Shown: piece by piece, positions 25,847-34,500 of the stretch
Numbering within the stretch: position 1 is the first letter of the stretch
Layout: every line of letters starts with the position of its first letter
Assembly: GCA_964555935.1 (NCBI GenBank)
Contig: CAZKUN010000038.1
Location: forward strand, 1-51,288
Direction of reading: 5' to 3'
DNA: 51,288 nt
From: CAZKUN01 sp964555935
GTDB taxonomy: Bacteria > Armatimonadota > Zipacnadia > Zipacnadales > VGFC01
Translations under genes and position numbers: made by a program
Notes under the pieces: model-generated
What the model was told of the DNA's origin: nothing
Database searches by the model: none
The model's input: the letters and a program-made list of their open reading frames with translations, nothing else

Positions 25847-25875
25847 TTGCGGCATACACATAAAACGGGTATACT
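25847..25875 (+). promoter_or_regulatory. Sigma-70-type promoter of the toxin-antitoxin operon
   Basis: TTGCGG (25847-25852), a 17-base spacer, then TATACT (25870-25875). It is the only well-formed -35/-10 pair I noticed in the window. It stands about 28 bases before the antitoxin start, in a clearly AT-richer patch than its surroundings. Confidence 0.6.
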
Positions 25876-25879
25876 ATAC
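25869..25879. promoter_or_regulatory. Putative VapB autoregulatory operator
   Basis: GTATA-C-TATAC is a perfect inverted repeat around one central base and covers the -10 box. The string ATACACAT occurs on its upstream side (about 25854-25861) and again at about 25877-25884. VapBC complexes bind such GTATA-type palindromes in their own promoters; binding here is inference. Confidence 0.5.
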
Positions 25880-25902
25880 ACATCGAGTGAAGGAGGTGGA
25901 TG

Positions 25903-26154
25903 ATGGCGACCACGAAGGCCGGTCAGGCCAAGGGCAACTTCGTCAGAACAAACGTCGTCCTTGACGATGACCTCGTTCGGGAGGCGATGGAGTTGACGGG
26001 CATCGAGACGAAGCGGGGGGTTCTGGACGAGGCGTTGCGGAGGTTGGTGCGGCTGCGACGTCAGGCGGGTATGCGGGAGCTGCGTGGGAAGATCGAGTGG
26101 GACGGCGATCTCGCGGAGATACGGAAGGGTCGGTTCTCTGATGGTGATCGTTGA
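25903..26154 (+). CDS. vapB: VapB-type antitoxin (ribbon-helix-helix)
   Basis: An 83-residue protein. The second ATG (25903) is used because AGGAGG ends six bases before it. The core RTNVVLDDDLVREAMELTG followed by KRGVLDEALRRLVRLRR is the typical VapB ribbon-helix-helix: a short strand that pairs into a DNA-binding ribbon and two helices. The C-terminal part (KIEWDGDLAEIRKGR) would wrap around the toxin. It overlaps the toxin gene by 14 bases, which couples their translation. It would neutralise VapC and repress its own promoter at 25847-25879. Confidence 0.85.
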   Translation: MATTKAGQAKGNFVRTNVVLDDDLVREAMELTGIETKRGVLDEALRRLVRLRRQAGMRELRGKIEWDGDLAEIRKGRFSDGDR

Positions 26155-26533
26155 CAGTTCCGTGTGGATTGACTACTTCGCCGACAGACCGACGCCGCAG
26201 GTTGAGGCGCTCGATCAGTTGCTGGGTCACGAGGAGGTCGGCACGGGCGATCTCATGGTCGTCGAGTTACTGTGGGGCGCGCGCCTTGATCGGGATTTCC
26301 AGAGACTCCACAGCCAACTGCTGGACTTTGAGATCTTCCCGATGGGTGGCACAGACCTGGCAATCGCGGCGGCGCAGAACTTCAGGGCGCTCAGGCGCAA
26401 GGGCCTGACCGTGCGCGGGGCTGTCGATTGCCTCATCGCGACGTTCTGCATCGAGAACGACCACATCCTGCTGCACAACGACCGTGACTTCGAGCCCTTC
26501 GAGAAGCACCTGGGCTTGCGGGTGCTGCGATAA
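26141..26533 (+). CDS. vapC: VapC-type PIN-domain ribonuclease toxin
   Basis: A 130-residue PIN domain. The four acidic metal ligands are visible: Asp5 in VIVDSSVWIDYF, Glu42 in LMVVELLWG, Asp96 in RGAVDCLIA and Asp114/Asp116 in LLHNDRDFEPF. The frame is open upstream, but the ATG at 26141 gives the normal PIN start and the usual overlap with the antitoxin. VapC toxins cut tRNA or rRNA when VapB is degraded. The pair sits in the middle of polysaccharide genes and may stabilise the island. Confidence 0.9.
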   Translation: MVIVDSSVWIDYFADRPTPQVEALDQLLGHEEVGTGDLMVVELLWGARLDRDFQRLHSQLLDFEIFPMGGTDLAIAAAQNFRALRRKGLTVRGAVDCLIATFCIENDHILLHNDRDFEPFEKHLGLRVLR

Positions 26534-26551
26534 CCCCCGGAGGTGCGATGG

Positions 26552-28900
26552 ATGCGACGACTATTGCCCTTACTTCTCCTGACCGCTGCCGTCTGCCTGA
26601 CGCCGGCCGACCGCGCAGCGGCGGGGCCGCTGTGGTTCGGGCCGCACAACGCGGTCATCATACCTCCGCCGGAGCCGACGCAGGCCGAGGAGATGTCGGC
26701 GTCGGAGCTAGGGCATTATCTAGAGGAGATCACGGGACGTCAATTCTTCGTCGGCGGTTATACCGCCGCCATAACACCGGTCATTCACGTCGGCCGAACT
26801 GCGACAGCCGCCCACTACGGCATCGACGTCGACGCGCTAGAACCCGATGAGTGGGTCATCAAGACGGTTGGGAATGACCTGATCCTGGTCGGCGGCGGCG
26901 CGCGGGGGACGCTGTATGCGGTGTATCACTTCCTCGAGGACGTCTTGGGCGTGCGCTGGTGGAACGCCTACTCGGAGACGGTGCCGAAGCAACCCAATCT
27001 CACGATTCCGGAGCTTGATCTTCACGGCAAGCCGACGTTCCGGTATCGCGACATCTACATGCTGTATGCCGATGACGGCGGCCGATTCGCGGCGCGAAAC
27101 CGGCTGAACCGGCAGGGCGACCGGCCGATTGCACCGGAGTACGGCGGCGAGATGAACTACGGCCCGCCGTATCACGTGCATACGTTCTACATGTACATCC
27201 CGCCCGAGGAGTATTTCGAGGACCACCCGGAGTGGTTCTCGCTGATCGAGGGGGAGCGGAGGGCGGAGCGGCATCAGCTCTGCCTGACGAATGAGGAGAT
27301 GCGCGAGGAGTACCTCGAGAAACTGATCGAGTACATCGAGACCTCGAGCGCGGAGGCGGAGGCGAACGACCTGCCGGCGCCGAGGGTGTTCAGCGTCTCG
27401 CAGAACGACTGGAACGGACAGTGCCAGTGCGACCCTTGTCAGTTGATCGCCGAGGCGGAGGAGTCGGAGGCCGGAGTGCTGCTGGACTTCCTGAATTACC
27501 TCGCCGACGGCATCGCGGACGATTACCCCGAGGTCAGTATATCGACGCTCGCGTACACCTACACGCAGAAGGCGCCCAAGACGATTCGCCCGCGCGATAG
27601 CATCGTCGTCCGGCTGTGTGATACAGGCAGCAACTTCACTCGCTCAATCGTCGATCCGGCCAACAAGCAGTTCCGCGAACACTTGCTGAGTTGGGCGAAG
27701 GTGGCGAAGAACCTCAGGATCTGGGATTACGCGGTTACATACGCTCCGTACTACGGACTGCCGCTACCGACCGCGCAGACGTACCCCATCGACTACCGCT
27801 ACTACGCGACGCACAACGTCGAGGGCGTCTTCACCGAGCACGAATACCCAATCATCGCAGACATGCGCGACCTCAAGATCTGGCTGATGATGAAGTGCCT
27901 GGAGGATCCGTTCCAGGACTATGAGACGCTGGTAACGACCTTCACGGATGGATTCTACGGCGACGCGGGCCCACCGATCAGAGCCTACCTCGCGGCGCTG
28001 GAGGAGGCGTCGAACGAGAGAATCAGCTATCTCTCGATGGGGGCCTCGCCGCAGCAGTATCGGTACCTGGACCTGGACTTCATCGTGAGGGCGCAGGCGA
28101 TCTTCGATGAGGCGGAAGCATCAGTAGCCGATGACACTGAGCTGCTGGAACGCGTTAGGCACGCGCGATTGCCGCTGGATCGGGCATCGGTGGTGCGGTT
28201 CCCGGCGCTGATGATGGGGTGGCTGGGAGGCGGGGGCGATCCGGATGAGATCCCTGTGGATCGCGATGGCATCGCGGTGCGATACCAGGCAACATGGCAT
28301 GCGGAGATCGACCGGAGAATTCCCGAGGCGGGGCGGGTGGCGGAGCGAGAGAAATGCGACGCCGAGGTGGCTGGGCTGACGGCGCGCAAGGCCTACGTGC
28401 CGATCCCGGAGCGTTTCCGCGATCTGCCCGAGGGCACGGTGTTCAGCTACACGGCGGACCAAACGCGGAACTGGCGGGATCGCGTGAGAGTGATTCCCAA
28501 CGAGACCTCCGAGAGCGGAATCACCAACCGTTACGAGATCCCGGATGAGGAGCTGGGCCGGTACAAGCTGCCGATGCAATGGGGCGTCTACGACACGATG
28601 GCCAAAGAGGGCCAAGCGGGCCCGGCCATCAAGCGCGAGGATGTGCCCGGACCGGGCTATCACTGGTACAGGATGGGCACGTACAGGCTTGTACCCTCGC
28701 ATTACGTGTATTTCTTCTGGAGCTGGATCATCCAGCTCGATGTGGGAGACGCCGTGGATCCGGATCACCCGGACGCGGAGTTTGAGGTGTGGGCGAACGT
28801 GAAGTTTGAAGGGCCGGACTACCCGCACGCCGAAGCGGGCGAGGTGAACGCGATTGAGGTGGAGAGGGTTGTGTTGGTGAAGGCGGGCGGCAGCAGATAG
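26552..28900 (+). CDS. Exported DUF4838-family putative glycoside hydrolase
   Basis: A 782-residue protein with signal peptide MRRLLPLLLLTAAVCLTPADRAAA. The ATG at 26552 has GGAGG nine bases upstream; the GTG at 26543 would touch it. An alpha/beta domain like those preceding GH20 and GH67 barrels comes first (EMSASELGHYLEEITG; PDEWVIKTVGNDLILVGG; RGTLYAVYHFLEDVLGVRWW). The DUF4838 barrel follows: KPTFRYRDIYMLYADD, HPEWFSLIEG, QLCLTNEEMREEYL, VFSVSQNDWNGQCQCDPCQ, and RLCDTGSNFTRSI. DUF4838 proteins are thought to act like alpha-glucuronidases or hexosaminidases. The last 150 residues form a beta-rich domain. Only 18 bases separate it from the toxin stop. Confidence 0.75.
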   Translation: MRRLLPLLLLTAAVCLTPADRAAAGPLWFGPHNAVIIPPPEPTQAEEMSASELGHYLEEITGRQFFVGGYTAAITPVIHVGRTATAAHYGIDVDALEPDEWVIKTVGNDLILVGGGARGTLYAVYHFLEDVLGVRWWNAYSETVPKQPNLTIPELDLHGKPTFRYRDIYMLYADDGGRFAARNRLNRQGDRPIAPEYGGEMNYGPPYHVHTFYMYIPPEEYFEDHPEWFSLIEGERRAERHQLCLTNEEMREEYLEKLIEYIETSSAEAEANDLPAPRVFSVSQNDWNGQCQCDPCQLIAEAEESEAGVLLDFLNYLADGIADDYPEVSISTLAYTYTQKAPKTIRPRDSIVVRLCDTGSNFTRSIVDPANKQFREHLLSWAKVAKNLRIWDYAVTYAPYYGLPLPTAQTYPIDYRYYATHNVEGVFTEHEYPIIADMRDLKIWLMMKCLEDPFQDYETLVTTFTDGFYGDAGPPIRAYLAALEEASNERISYLSMGASPQQYRYLDLDFIVRAQAIFDEAEASVADDTELLERVRHARLPLDRASVVRFPALMMGWLGGGGDPDEIPVDRDGIAVRYQATWHAEIDRRIPEAGRVAEREKCDAEVAGLTARKAYVPIPERFRDLPEGTVFSYTADQTRNWRDRVRVIPNETSESGITNRYEIPDEELGRYKLPMQWGVYDTMAKEGQAGPAIKREDVPGPGYHWYRMGTYRLVPSHYVYFFWSWIIQLDVGDAVDPDHPDAEFEVWANVKFEGPDYPHAEAGEVNAIEVERVVLVKAGGSR

Positions 28901-28930
28901 AAACCACGAAGACACGAAGAACGCGAAGAC
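28901..28930 (+). repeat. CCACGAAGACACGAAG-type repeat
   Basis: AAACCACGAAGACACGAAG then AACGCGAAG, starting at the first base after the DUF4838 stop codon. A nearly identical string starts eight bases after a stop codon at 43316. Confidence 0.75.
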
Positions 28931-28960
28931 GGCCGGACACGACCATGGGGGAATCTCAGA

Positions 28961-30007
28961 ATGGCGAAGCAGCGATACATCACGCCGTATGACTCGGTGA
29001 ACGCGTGGATCGCGAATGAGGAATCGGAGCTGACGTTCAAGGGGACGAACACGACGGAGTGGGCGGCGTGGAGGGCAGTTTTCGACCAGAGGCTGAGGGC
29101 GCTGCTCGGTCCCTTGCCCGAACCGGTTCCGCTCGACCCGGAGATCACGGAGACCGTGGACTGCGGAAGCTATACCCGCGAGCGTGTGGTGTATGACACG
29201 GAGAAGTACATGAGCGTGCCGGCGTACGTGCTCGTGCCGAAGGACATCAAGGACGGAGAGAAGCGGCCCGGGATTCTCGCGGCGCACGGTCATGGCAACG
29301 GCAAGAGCGATGTGTGCGAGGTGCCAGCCAACGAAGAGGAACGGGCGCTGGGCGAGGCGCTGACGTACAACTATGCCGTGAAGTTCGTCGAGCGCGGGTA
29401 TGTGGTCATCGCGCCCGACTGGCGAGGCTTCGGCGAGCGCCGCAGCCCGGCCGACTGGGCGCGGCCGAGTCGCGATCCGTGCAACGTGAACTATATGGCG
29501 CAAGGGTACCTGGGCCAGCACTTCCTCGCTCTGCAGATCTGGGACGGGATGCGGACGGTCGACTACCTCGCGAGCCGACCGGAAGTCGACCCAGACCGAC
29601 TCGGCGTGGGCGGCTTGAGCTTCGGCGGGACGATGACGACGTACCTGGCGGCGCTGGAGCCGAGGCTGAAGGTGGCGTGCATCAGCGGGTATGTGAGCAC
29701 GGTGAAGAACGACGCGATCACCATGCGCGGCAAGGGCAACTTCTGTGGCGCGCAATACATGCCAGGACTGCTGACGATCGGCGATATCCCCGAGGTAGCG
29801 GGGCTAATCGCGCCGAAGCCGCTGATCTGCGAGATGGGGACCGAGGACCAATGCTTCGTCATCGCAGACGCGAAGGCGGGGTTCGCGCGGGTCAAGGCGA
29901 TCTACGAGGCGGCCGGCGCGGGGGATCGGATCGATTGCGACATCTTCGAGGGCGGGCATCAGTGGAGTGGTGCGAAGTCGTTCCCGTGGTTTGAGAAGTG
30001 GTTGTAG
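28961..30007 (+). CDS. Alpha/beta hydrolase (acetyl-xylan-esterase/dienelactone-hydrolase-like)
   Basis: A 348-residue protein without signal peptide. The alpha/beta hydrolase core shows GILAAHGHGNGKSD (oxyanion region, residues about 104-117), VVIAPDWRGFGER, the nucleophile elbow G-L-S-F-G-G with Ser220, KPLICEMGTEDQCF (likely acid strand) and FEGGHQWSG with the catalytic His near 338. The best match by pattern is the Abhydrolase_7/AXE1-like group, which removes acetyl or other ester groups from sugars. GGGGGA is placed before the ATG. It follows the DUF4838 gene by 60 bases, most of which is the repeat. Confidence 0.85.
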   Translation: MAKQRYITPYDSVNAWIANEESELTFKGTNTTEWAAWRAVFDQRLRALLGPLPEPVPLDPEITETVDCGSYTRERVVYDTEKYMSVPAYVLVPKDIKDGEKRPGILAAHGHGNGKSDVCEVPANEEERALGEALTYNYAVKFVERGYVVIAPDWRGFGERRSPADWARPSRDPCNVNYMAQGYLGQHFLALQIWDGMRTVDYLASRPEVDPDRLGVGGLSFGGTMTTYLAALEPRLKVACISGYVSTVKNDAITMRGKGNFCGAQYMPGLLTIGDIPEVAGLIAPKPLICEMGTEDQCFVIADAKAGFARVKAIYEAAGAGDRIDCDIFEGGHQWSGAKSFPWFEKWL

Positions 30008-30010
30008 GGA

Positions 30011-30067
30011 GACGACAAACGGCATCTGCCGGCTGAAAGCCGGCGATCCAGTTAGGCTACCTTGGGT
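30011..30067 (+). repeat. ggctgaaagcc repeat element, copy 2
   Basis: GACGACAAACGGCATC, GCCGGCTGAAAGCCGGC (a perfect inverted repeat around GAA), then CCAGTTAGGCTACCTTGGG. It matches 15141-15219 but lacks the nested GGAAACTC hairpin. It lies between convergent genes. Confidence 0.65.
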
Positions 30068-30079
30068 GTGGGCCGAGGG

Positions 30080-31483
30080 TTATTTCTCGCGGCGGATGAG
30101 GAAGAGGGCCGTGCCGCCGACGGCCGCGAAAAGCACGCCGCCGCCGAGGCCGAAGCCAAGGATCGTACCGAGACGGCGCGATAGTTTGGGGCCCGTGTCG
30201 GGATGCTGGAGCAGTGGGCTGGGCTCAGGTAGGTTGGGAGCGCGGCTGGCCATCTCTTCTTCCTGCTCCGCGGCGACGGTCTCGCCAGGCGTCTCGTCCA
30301 GTTCCGCGGCCGGCACTGAGGGTGGCGGAGCGACCGCGGGCTTCTCGGCGGGCCGGGCATCCTTGGGCTTGGGTCTGGCAGGGCGCGGCTTGGGCGACGA
30401 AGCGGATGGCGTCGGGGTCGATACGCCTCCCACAGGCGTGTCTACGGCCGCAGGCTCCGAATCTGAAGCGACGGAGGCGGGCGCCGCGGGCTCGGGATCG
30501 GTCGCAGCCGGCTGATCGGGCTCGACCGGTTCGGTCTGGTTGGGTTCGTCGGGATCGTCTTCGGGCGTGACGGCGGGGATCGTGATTTCCACATAGCCGC
30601 CAAGACCGGTGTCGGCCGCGAGCTGGTCCGGGTCCTTCGACGTCCAATTCTCCAGCTCGCTCTCCCAGTCGAGTTGCGTCAGAATGTCGAGTCCCGGCGC
30701 CGTGGCCTTGATCTCGCACGAGCACGGCCCGCCCATGAAACTGACGAGTTCCATCAGGTTCTCGCGCGTAATGCCCCGGCCGAGATACGGCTCGAGCGCG
30801 TGCCCGCGCCCGAACATCCCAAAGACCATCGGCTCATCGAACTCGTGGAGATCGTCCTCGAGGTTCAGCAGCTGCTCGACGTGCCACCGCTCGGCGGGAT
30901 CGTCGCGAGACACCTCGGTCACGCCGACGTCCTGGCCGTCAGCCTTCGCTTCCTCCGCGGCGGCTTCCACGGCTTGGCGCGCGTCCGTGTTGGCCTGGTC
31001 GTTCTCGCCGAGCAGAAGAACCATTCCGCCTTGCTTGCCCTCGCAGAGCAGCTCGTTCATCTGCCGGCGTTTCGGACTGTCCATCAGAGCCTTGGCCGAT
31101 TCAACCGTCAGCCGTTCGGCGCCCATCGCGGTGCCGCGAGGGGTCAGCAGGACGTGCAGCGGCAGCGGCTGGTCCTTGTGGGCCTCGTAAACCTCGCGCT
31201 GGAACTGGTAGCCGACATCATCGAGCTTGTTGATGTCGACGCTGAGGAAACTCAGATTCGCGTCCCGGTCCAGGGCCGCGTCGAGAAGGTCGTTGACAGG
31301 CTTGTCCGCTGGGTCTTCCCCACCATCATGGAAGTACCAGACGCGGTACGGATCGCGCTGCCACATGTGGATGGTGTATTCGTAGACCGGCGTCTCGCAG
31401 GCGAGCGCCACGATCGGCGCAAGCACGAAGACGAACAACGCGCAGGCAAGCCAGGTCGCCCACGTGCGAAGCTTGTGGTTCAT
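30080..31483 (-). CDS. Exported, C-terminally membrane-anchored conserved protein
   Basis: A 467-residue protein: signal peptide ending ALAC (Cys29, possibly a weak lipobox), then CETPVYEYTIHMWQRDPY, an N-terminal signature I recognise from unnamed proteins of Planctomycetota and relatives. A thioredoxin-like alternation follows (YRVWYFHDGG; LHVLLTPRG; GMVLLLGEND). Residues about 315-420 are a Pro/Ala/Glu-rich linker, and the C-terminus has one membrane helix (about 440-463, LGFGLGGGVLFAAVGGTALF) followed by RREK. So the body is outside the cytoplasm and held to the membrane by its tail. The function is unknown. It is the last gene of the minus-strand group, 63 bases behind the PQQ protein. 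Confidence 0.7.
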   Translation of the reverse strand: MNHKLRTWATWLACALFVFVLAPIVALACETPVYEYTIHMWQRDPYRVWYFHDGGEDPADKPVNDLLDAALDRDANLSFLSVDINKLDDVGYQFQREVYEAHKDQPLPLHVLLTPRGTAMGAERLTVESAKALMDSPKRRQMNELLCEGKQGGMVLLLGENDQANTDARQAVEAAAEEAKADGQDVGVTEVSRDDPAERWHVEQLLNLEDDLHEFDEPMVFGMFGRGHALEPYLGRGITRENLMELVSFMGGPCSCEIKATAPGLDILTQLDWESELENWTSKDPDQLAADTGLGGYVEITIPAVTPEDDPDEPNQTEPVEPDQPAATDPEPAAPASVASDSEPAAVDTPVGGVSTPTPSASSPKPRPARPKPKDARPAEKPAVAPPPSVPAAELDETPGETVAAEQEEEMASRAPNLPEPSPLLQHPDTGPKLSRRLGTILGFGLGGGVLFAAVGGTALFLIRREK

Positions 31484-31505
31484 GATGTGGTTCTCGCTTT
31501 GGCGT

Positions 31506-31525
31506 GTCGGATCTGGAGATCCGAC
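31506..31525. repeat. Hairpin repeat GTCGGATC-TGGA-GATCCGAC
   Basis: A perfect 8-base stem with a four-base loop followed by CTACGG, in the 63-base gap between two co-directional minus-strand genes. It resembles the covarying family (GGATC/GATCC core, xGGA loop) but has another tail. Confidence 0.6.
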
Positions 31526-31546
31526 CTACGGATGTGGTGACGGCCT

Positions 31547-34500
31547 CTAGTTATCGCGGACGATCTCAATGGCGCTCAGGATCGGCGCCATGTCACCCTT
31601 GGCGACGAACTCGACCTTCAGCGTGTCGCCGGCCGCGACGCCCGCTACTGTCTTGATCAACGCTGCGTCCCGTCCTCCAGCCTCCTGGGCGACGTCCAAG
31701 CCGGCGACGGCGGTCTTGCCCTGGAGCTTGATATCAAACACGCGATCGCCTGGCGCGACGTCCGCGAGTTCGGCGAAATGGAACGCGACGGTATAGGTAT
31801 TCGACGCATCCGTCCCCAGATTCACGTTGACCGTTTTCACGCCCTCAATGCCCGAGGCAACGAGGTAATCGGCGTCCGTTCCCGCGATATCGACCGCGTC
31901 GGCGTTGACGCGGTAGTACCCGCTGGCGGGGGCATCGACGGTCACGTTGACCGCAAGCCCAGCCGGGCGCGGGAATGCAAGCCACAGCTCGCCGTCGGCA
32001 TCCCTGCGGTCGCCAGGCGCGCCGAAGTTCAGGGCCACGCGCGAGATCGACTCGCCGGCGGGGACGCTCTGCGCGGCAAAGACGGACCACTGCTCGTCGG
32101 TCTCATCGGCGACCATGGCGACGGTGGCCTGATAGTTATACGAGCACGTGCAGCCCGAGTCGCCCGGCGGCATCATCATGACGCCGTTGGCCACGATGGC
32201 GTTCGTGTAACACCCCGCCCGCACGCCGCCGAAGTTGTAGGTGCCGGTATCGGTCGCGATGTCGCAGAAGCCAGCCGTCCCCGAGCGGAACATGAGCACG
32301 GAACTGGATCCGGCCATGACGCCACAGCCGTAGCTCCGAGCGAAGTTCCAGGGCATCTCCTTGCCGGTGAGCGGATGCACTCGTTTCTGCTGCTCGCCGG
32401 ATTTGATGTCATAGGCGAACGGCTCACCGTAGAGCGTGTCGCCGATGATGACCGGGAACCCGCGCATCCTGATGCCGCTCCAAGAGACGAGCTTGCCGGT
32501 CGCCGCATCGAAGACGGTTACTCGGCCGCCGCCGGTCGCCAGGAGCAACCCGCCGCCGAGTCGGAGATCGCCGCGCTTGGCCAGCCCGCGCTTGGCCTCC
32601 CACGCGACCTCGCCGGTAGACATGCTTAGCGCAACTAGATGCTCCTTGCTGATGGCGTTCTCGCCACGGCGTTTGGCCTGATCCGCCTGGTAGGCGCTGG
32701 TCTTGTCGAGGACGTGACACAGCCCATCAGCGACGGCGACGGCGTCGTGAGTGACGGCCTGCTCTGCGTCGTAGATCCACTGGATGCTACCCTCGTCCTT
32801 GGTCAGGCCGAAGACCGCGAGGCCCTCGTTCTCGTCATGGACAGTGCCGATAACCATGCGATCGGCCACAGTGAGGTAGTCCCACCAGAGCTTCGAGGCA
32901 TCGGCCCCGTCGATCTCAGGCAGGTCATAGGTATTCAGGGTCTGGCCCGTGGCTGCGTCGAGCCGCTGGCAGGCGTTGCCGGTGACGACGTAGACGCTAT
33001 CGTCGTCCGCGACGGCACTGCCGCTCTTAGCATTGACGGGATAGCGCGCAACAGCCTGAAATTCGCGTTCCCAGAGGATCCGACCGTTGTAAGCATCGAC
33101 GCCGGTGACGCTGTGCTGACCGGTCACGAACATGCGCCCATTGACCGAGAGCGGAGACGGCGGCTTCCAGTGACGGTTGAGGAGCTTGACCGGACCCGGA
33201 TCACCAAACCAGAGGAGCTTGGTCGGGAGGGTCAGCAGGCTGTCCTCGGAGGCGCCCGACTTGCCGGCGTCGGCGTACTGATGCGTCCACTCTCCCGCGC
33301 CGGGCAGAGCGCCACGCGTGACGACTACGGCGTTCTTGGCGGACCGAATCTCCGACCGGAGAGCGCCGCCGTTTCGCAGCCAGGTCTCGCCCCTGCCAAC
33401 GACATACGCAGCGCCTCCGCAAGGCCGCAGGGCGCGATAGAGTTCGCGCGCCGATAGATCCATCGCATCATCGGTCGCGACGATCAGATCGGCGAAGTAG
33501 CTCGCGTAGGGCATTGCGTTCGGGTCGAGGTTGTGGACCACAACGTCCCGACCGTAGGCGCCGGCCGCGTCAACCGCGGCGCGCGCGTCGGCGACAACTC
33601 CCGCATCCGGATCGATGCAGTGGACGCGCAGGTCAGATGCCTGGGCCAGCCCCAGCGCCAGCGACGGATCGCTCGCGCCGACCACCAGCGCGTAGCCGGC
33701 CGAGATGCCGGTGGTTTCGAGGATGTCCGTCGCCAAGTCAGAGGTGGCGCCAGGCTGATCGACGTCCGGAGTGACGGTCGCGTTATTGGCCGCATCCGCG
33801 CTGAAGCAATGGATGGCGCCAGTGTTCACGCTCGCGATCAGCTTGCCGTCGGCGGCAGCCAGCCCACGGACCTGGCCAGGGACCTCCTGAGTCGAAAGAA
33901 CGGCGCCATTTGCCGCCGAATACGCCGTCACCGTGCCCCGTCCGCCGGCCACGATGGCGTCGCCGGCCTTGATGAGCGCGTAAACGCGTTTGGCGGGGGC
34001 GGTCCACTTGGTGCAGTCCTTGGGCTCCGTGCCACCCATGAACGCCTCGAAGTCGAGGGCCTTGACTTCGTCGCTGCCGGAGACGTAGATCGTGTCGCCA
34101 TCGATCACCGCGCGCAGCATGTTGGGCATCTCGCGGTACTTCTGCCCGTTCTTCTGCTGCCACGCGATGAGACCGTCGCCGTTCCATGGATCCGACTCGC
34201 CGGTCTTGATCTCGATGTCAGGCCCGTGGTGCGTGCGCCCGCCGTAGAGCAGGTCGCCGTGGGTCATGGCCCAGGCGCCGCCCCAGCGATCGTTCCACGT
34301 GTCCGGCTGGCCGCGGTAGTACACGAACTTGCCCGTGGACCTGTCGAAGCATGCGGGCATATTGCGACCCGTGGGGACGAAGACGTAGGAGTCAGACAAC
34401 ACGATCGCGCCCTGCGGCGCGACGCCGGTGAGAGCGAGCGCGCCCGGATGAGGCTGGGCCATGTACATCGTGCCGCTCGTACCGTTGGTCCAGATTACCT

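Noticed and set aside
28121..29755. A 544-codon minus-strand open frame opposite the DUF4838 and alpha/beta hydrolase genes
   Set aside because: It spans two well-supported plus-strand genes and their intergenic repeat and shows only His/Arg-rich low-information sequence.
7955..31525. Hairpins as Rho-independent terminators
   Set aside because: None of the stems is followed by a T-rich tract, and several lie inside genes or between co-directional genes.
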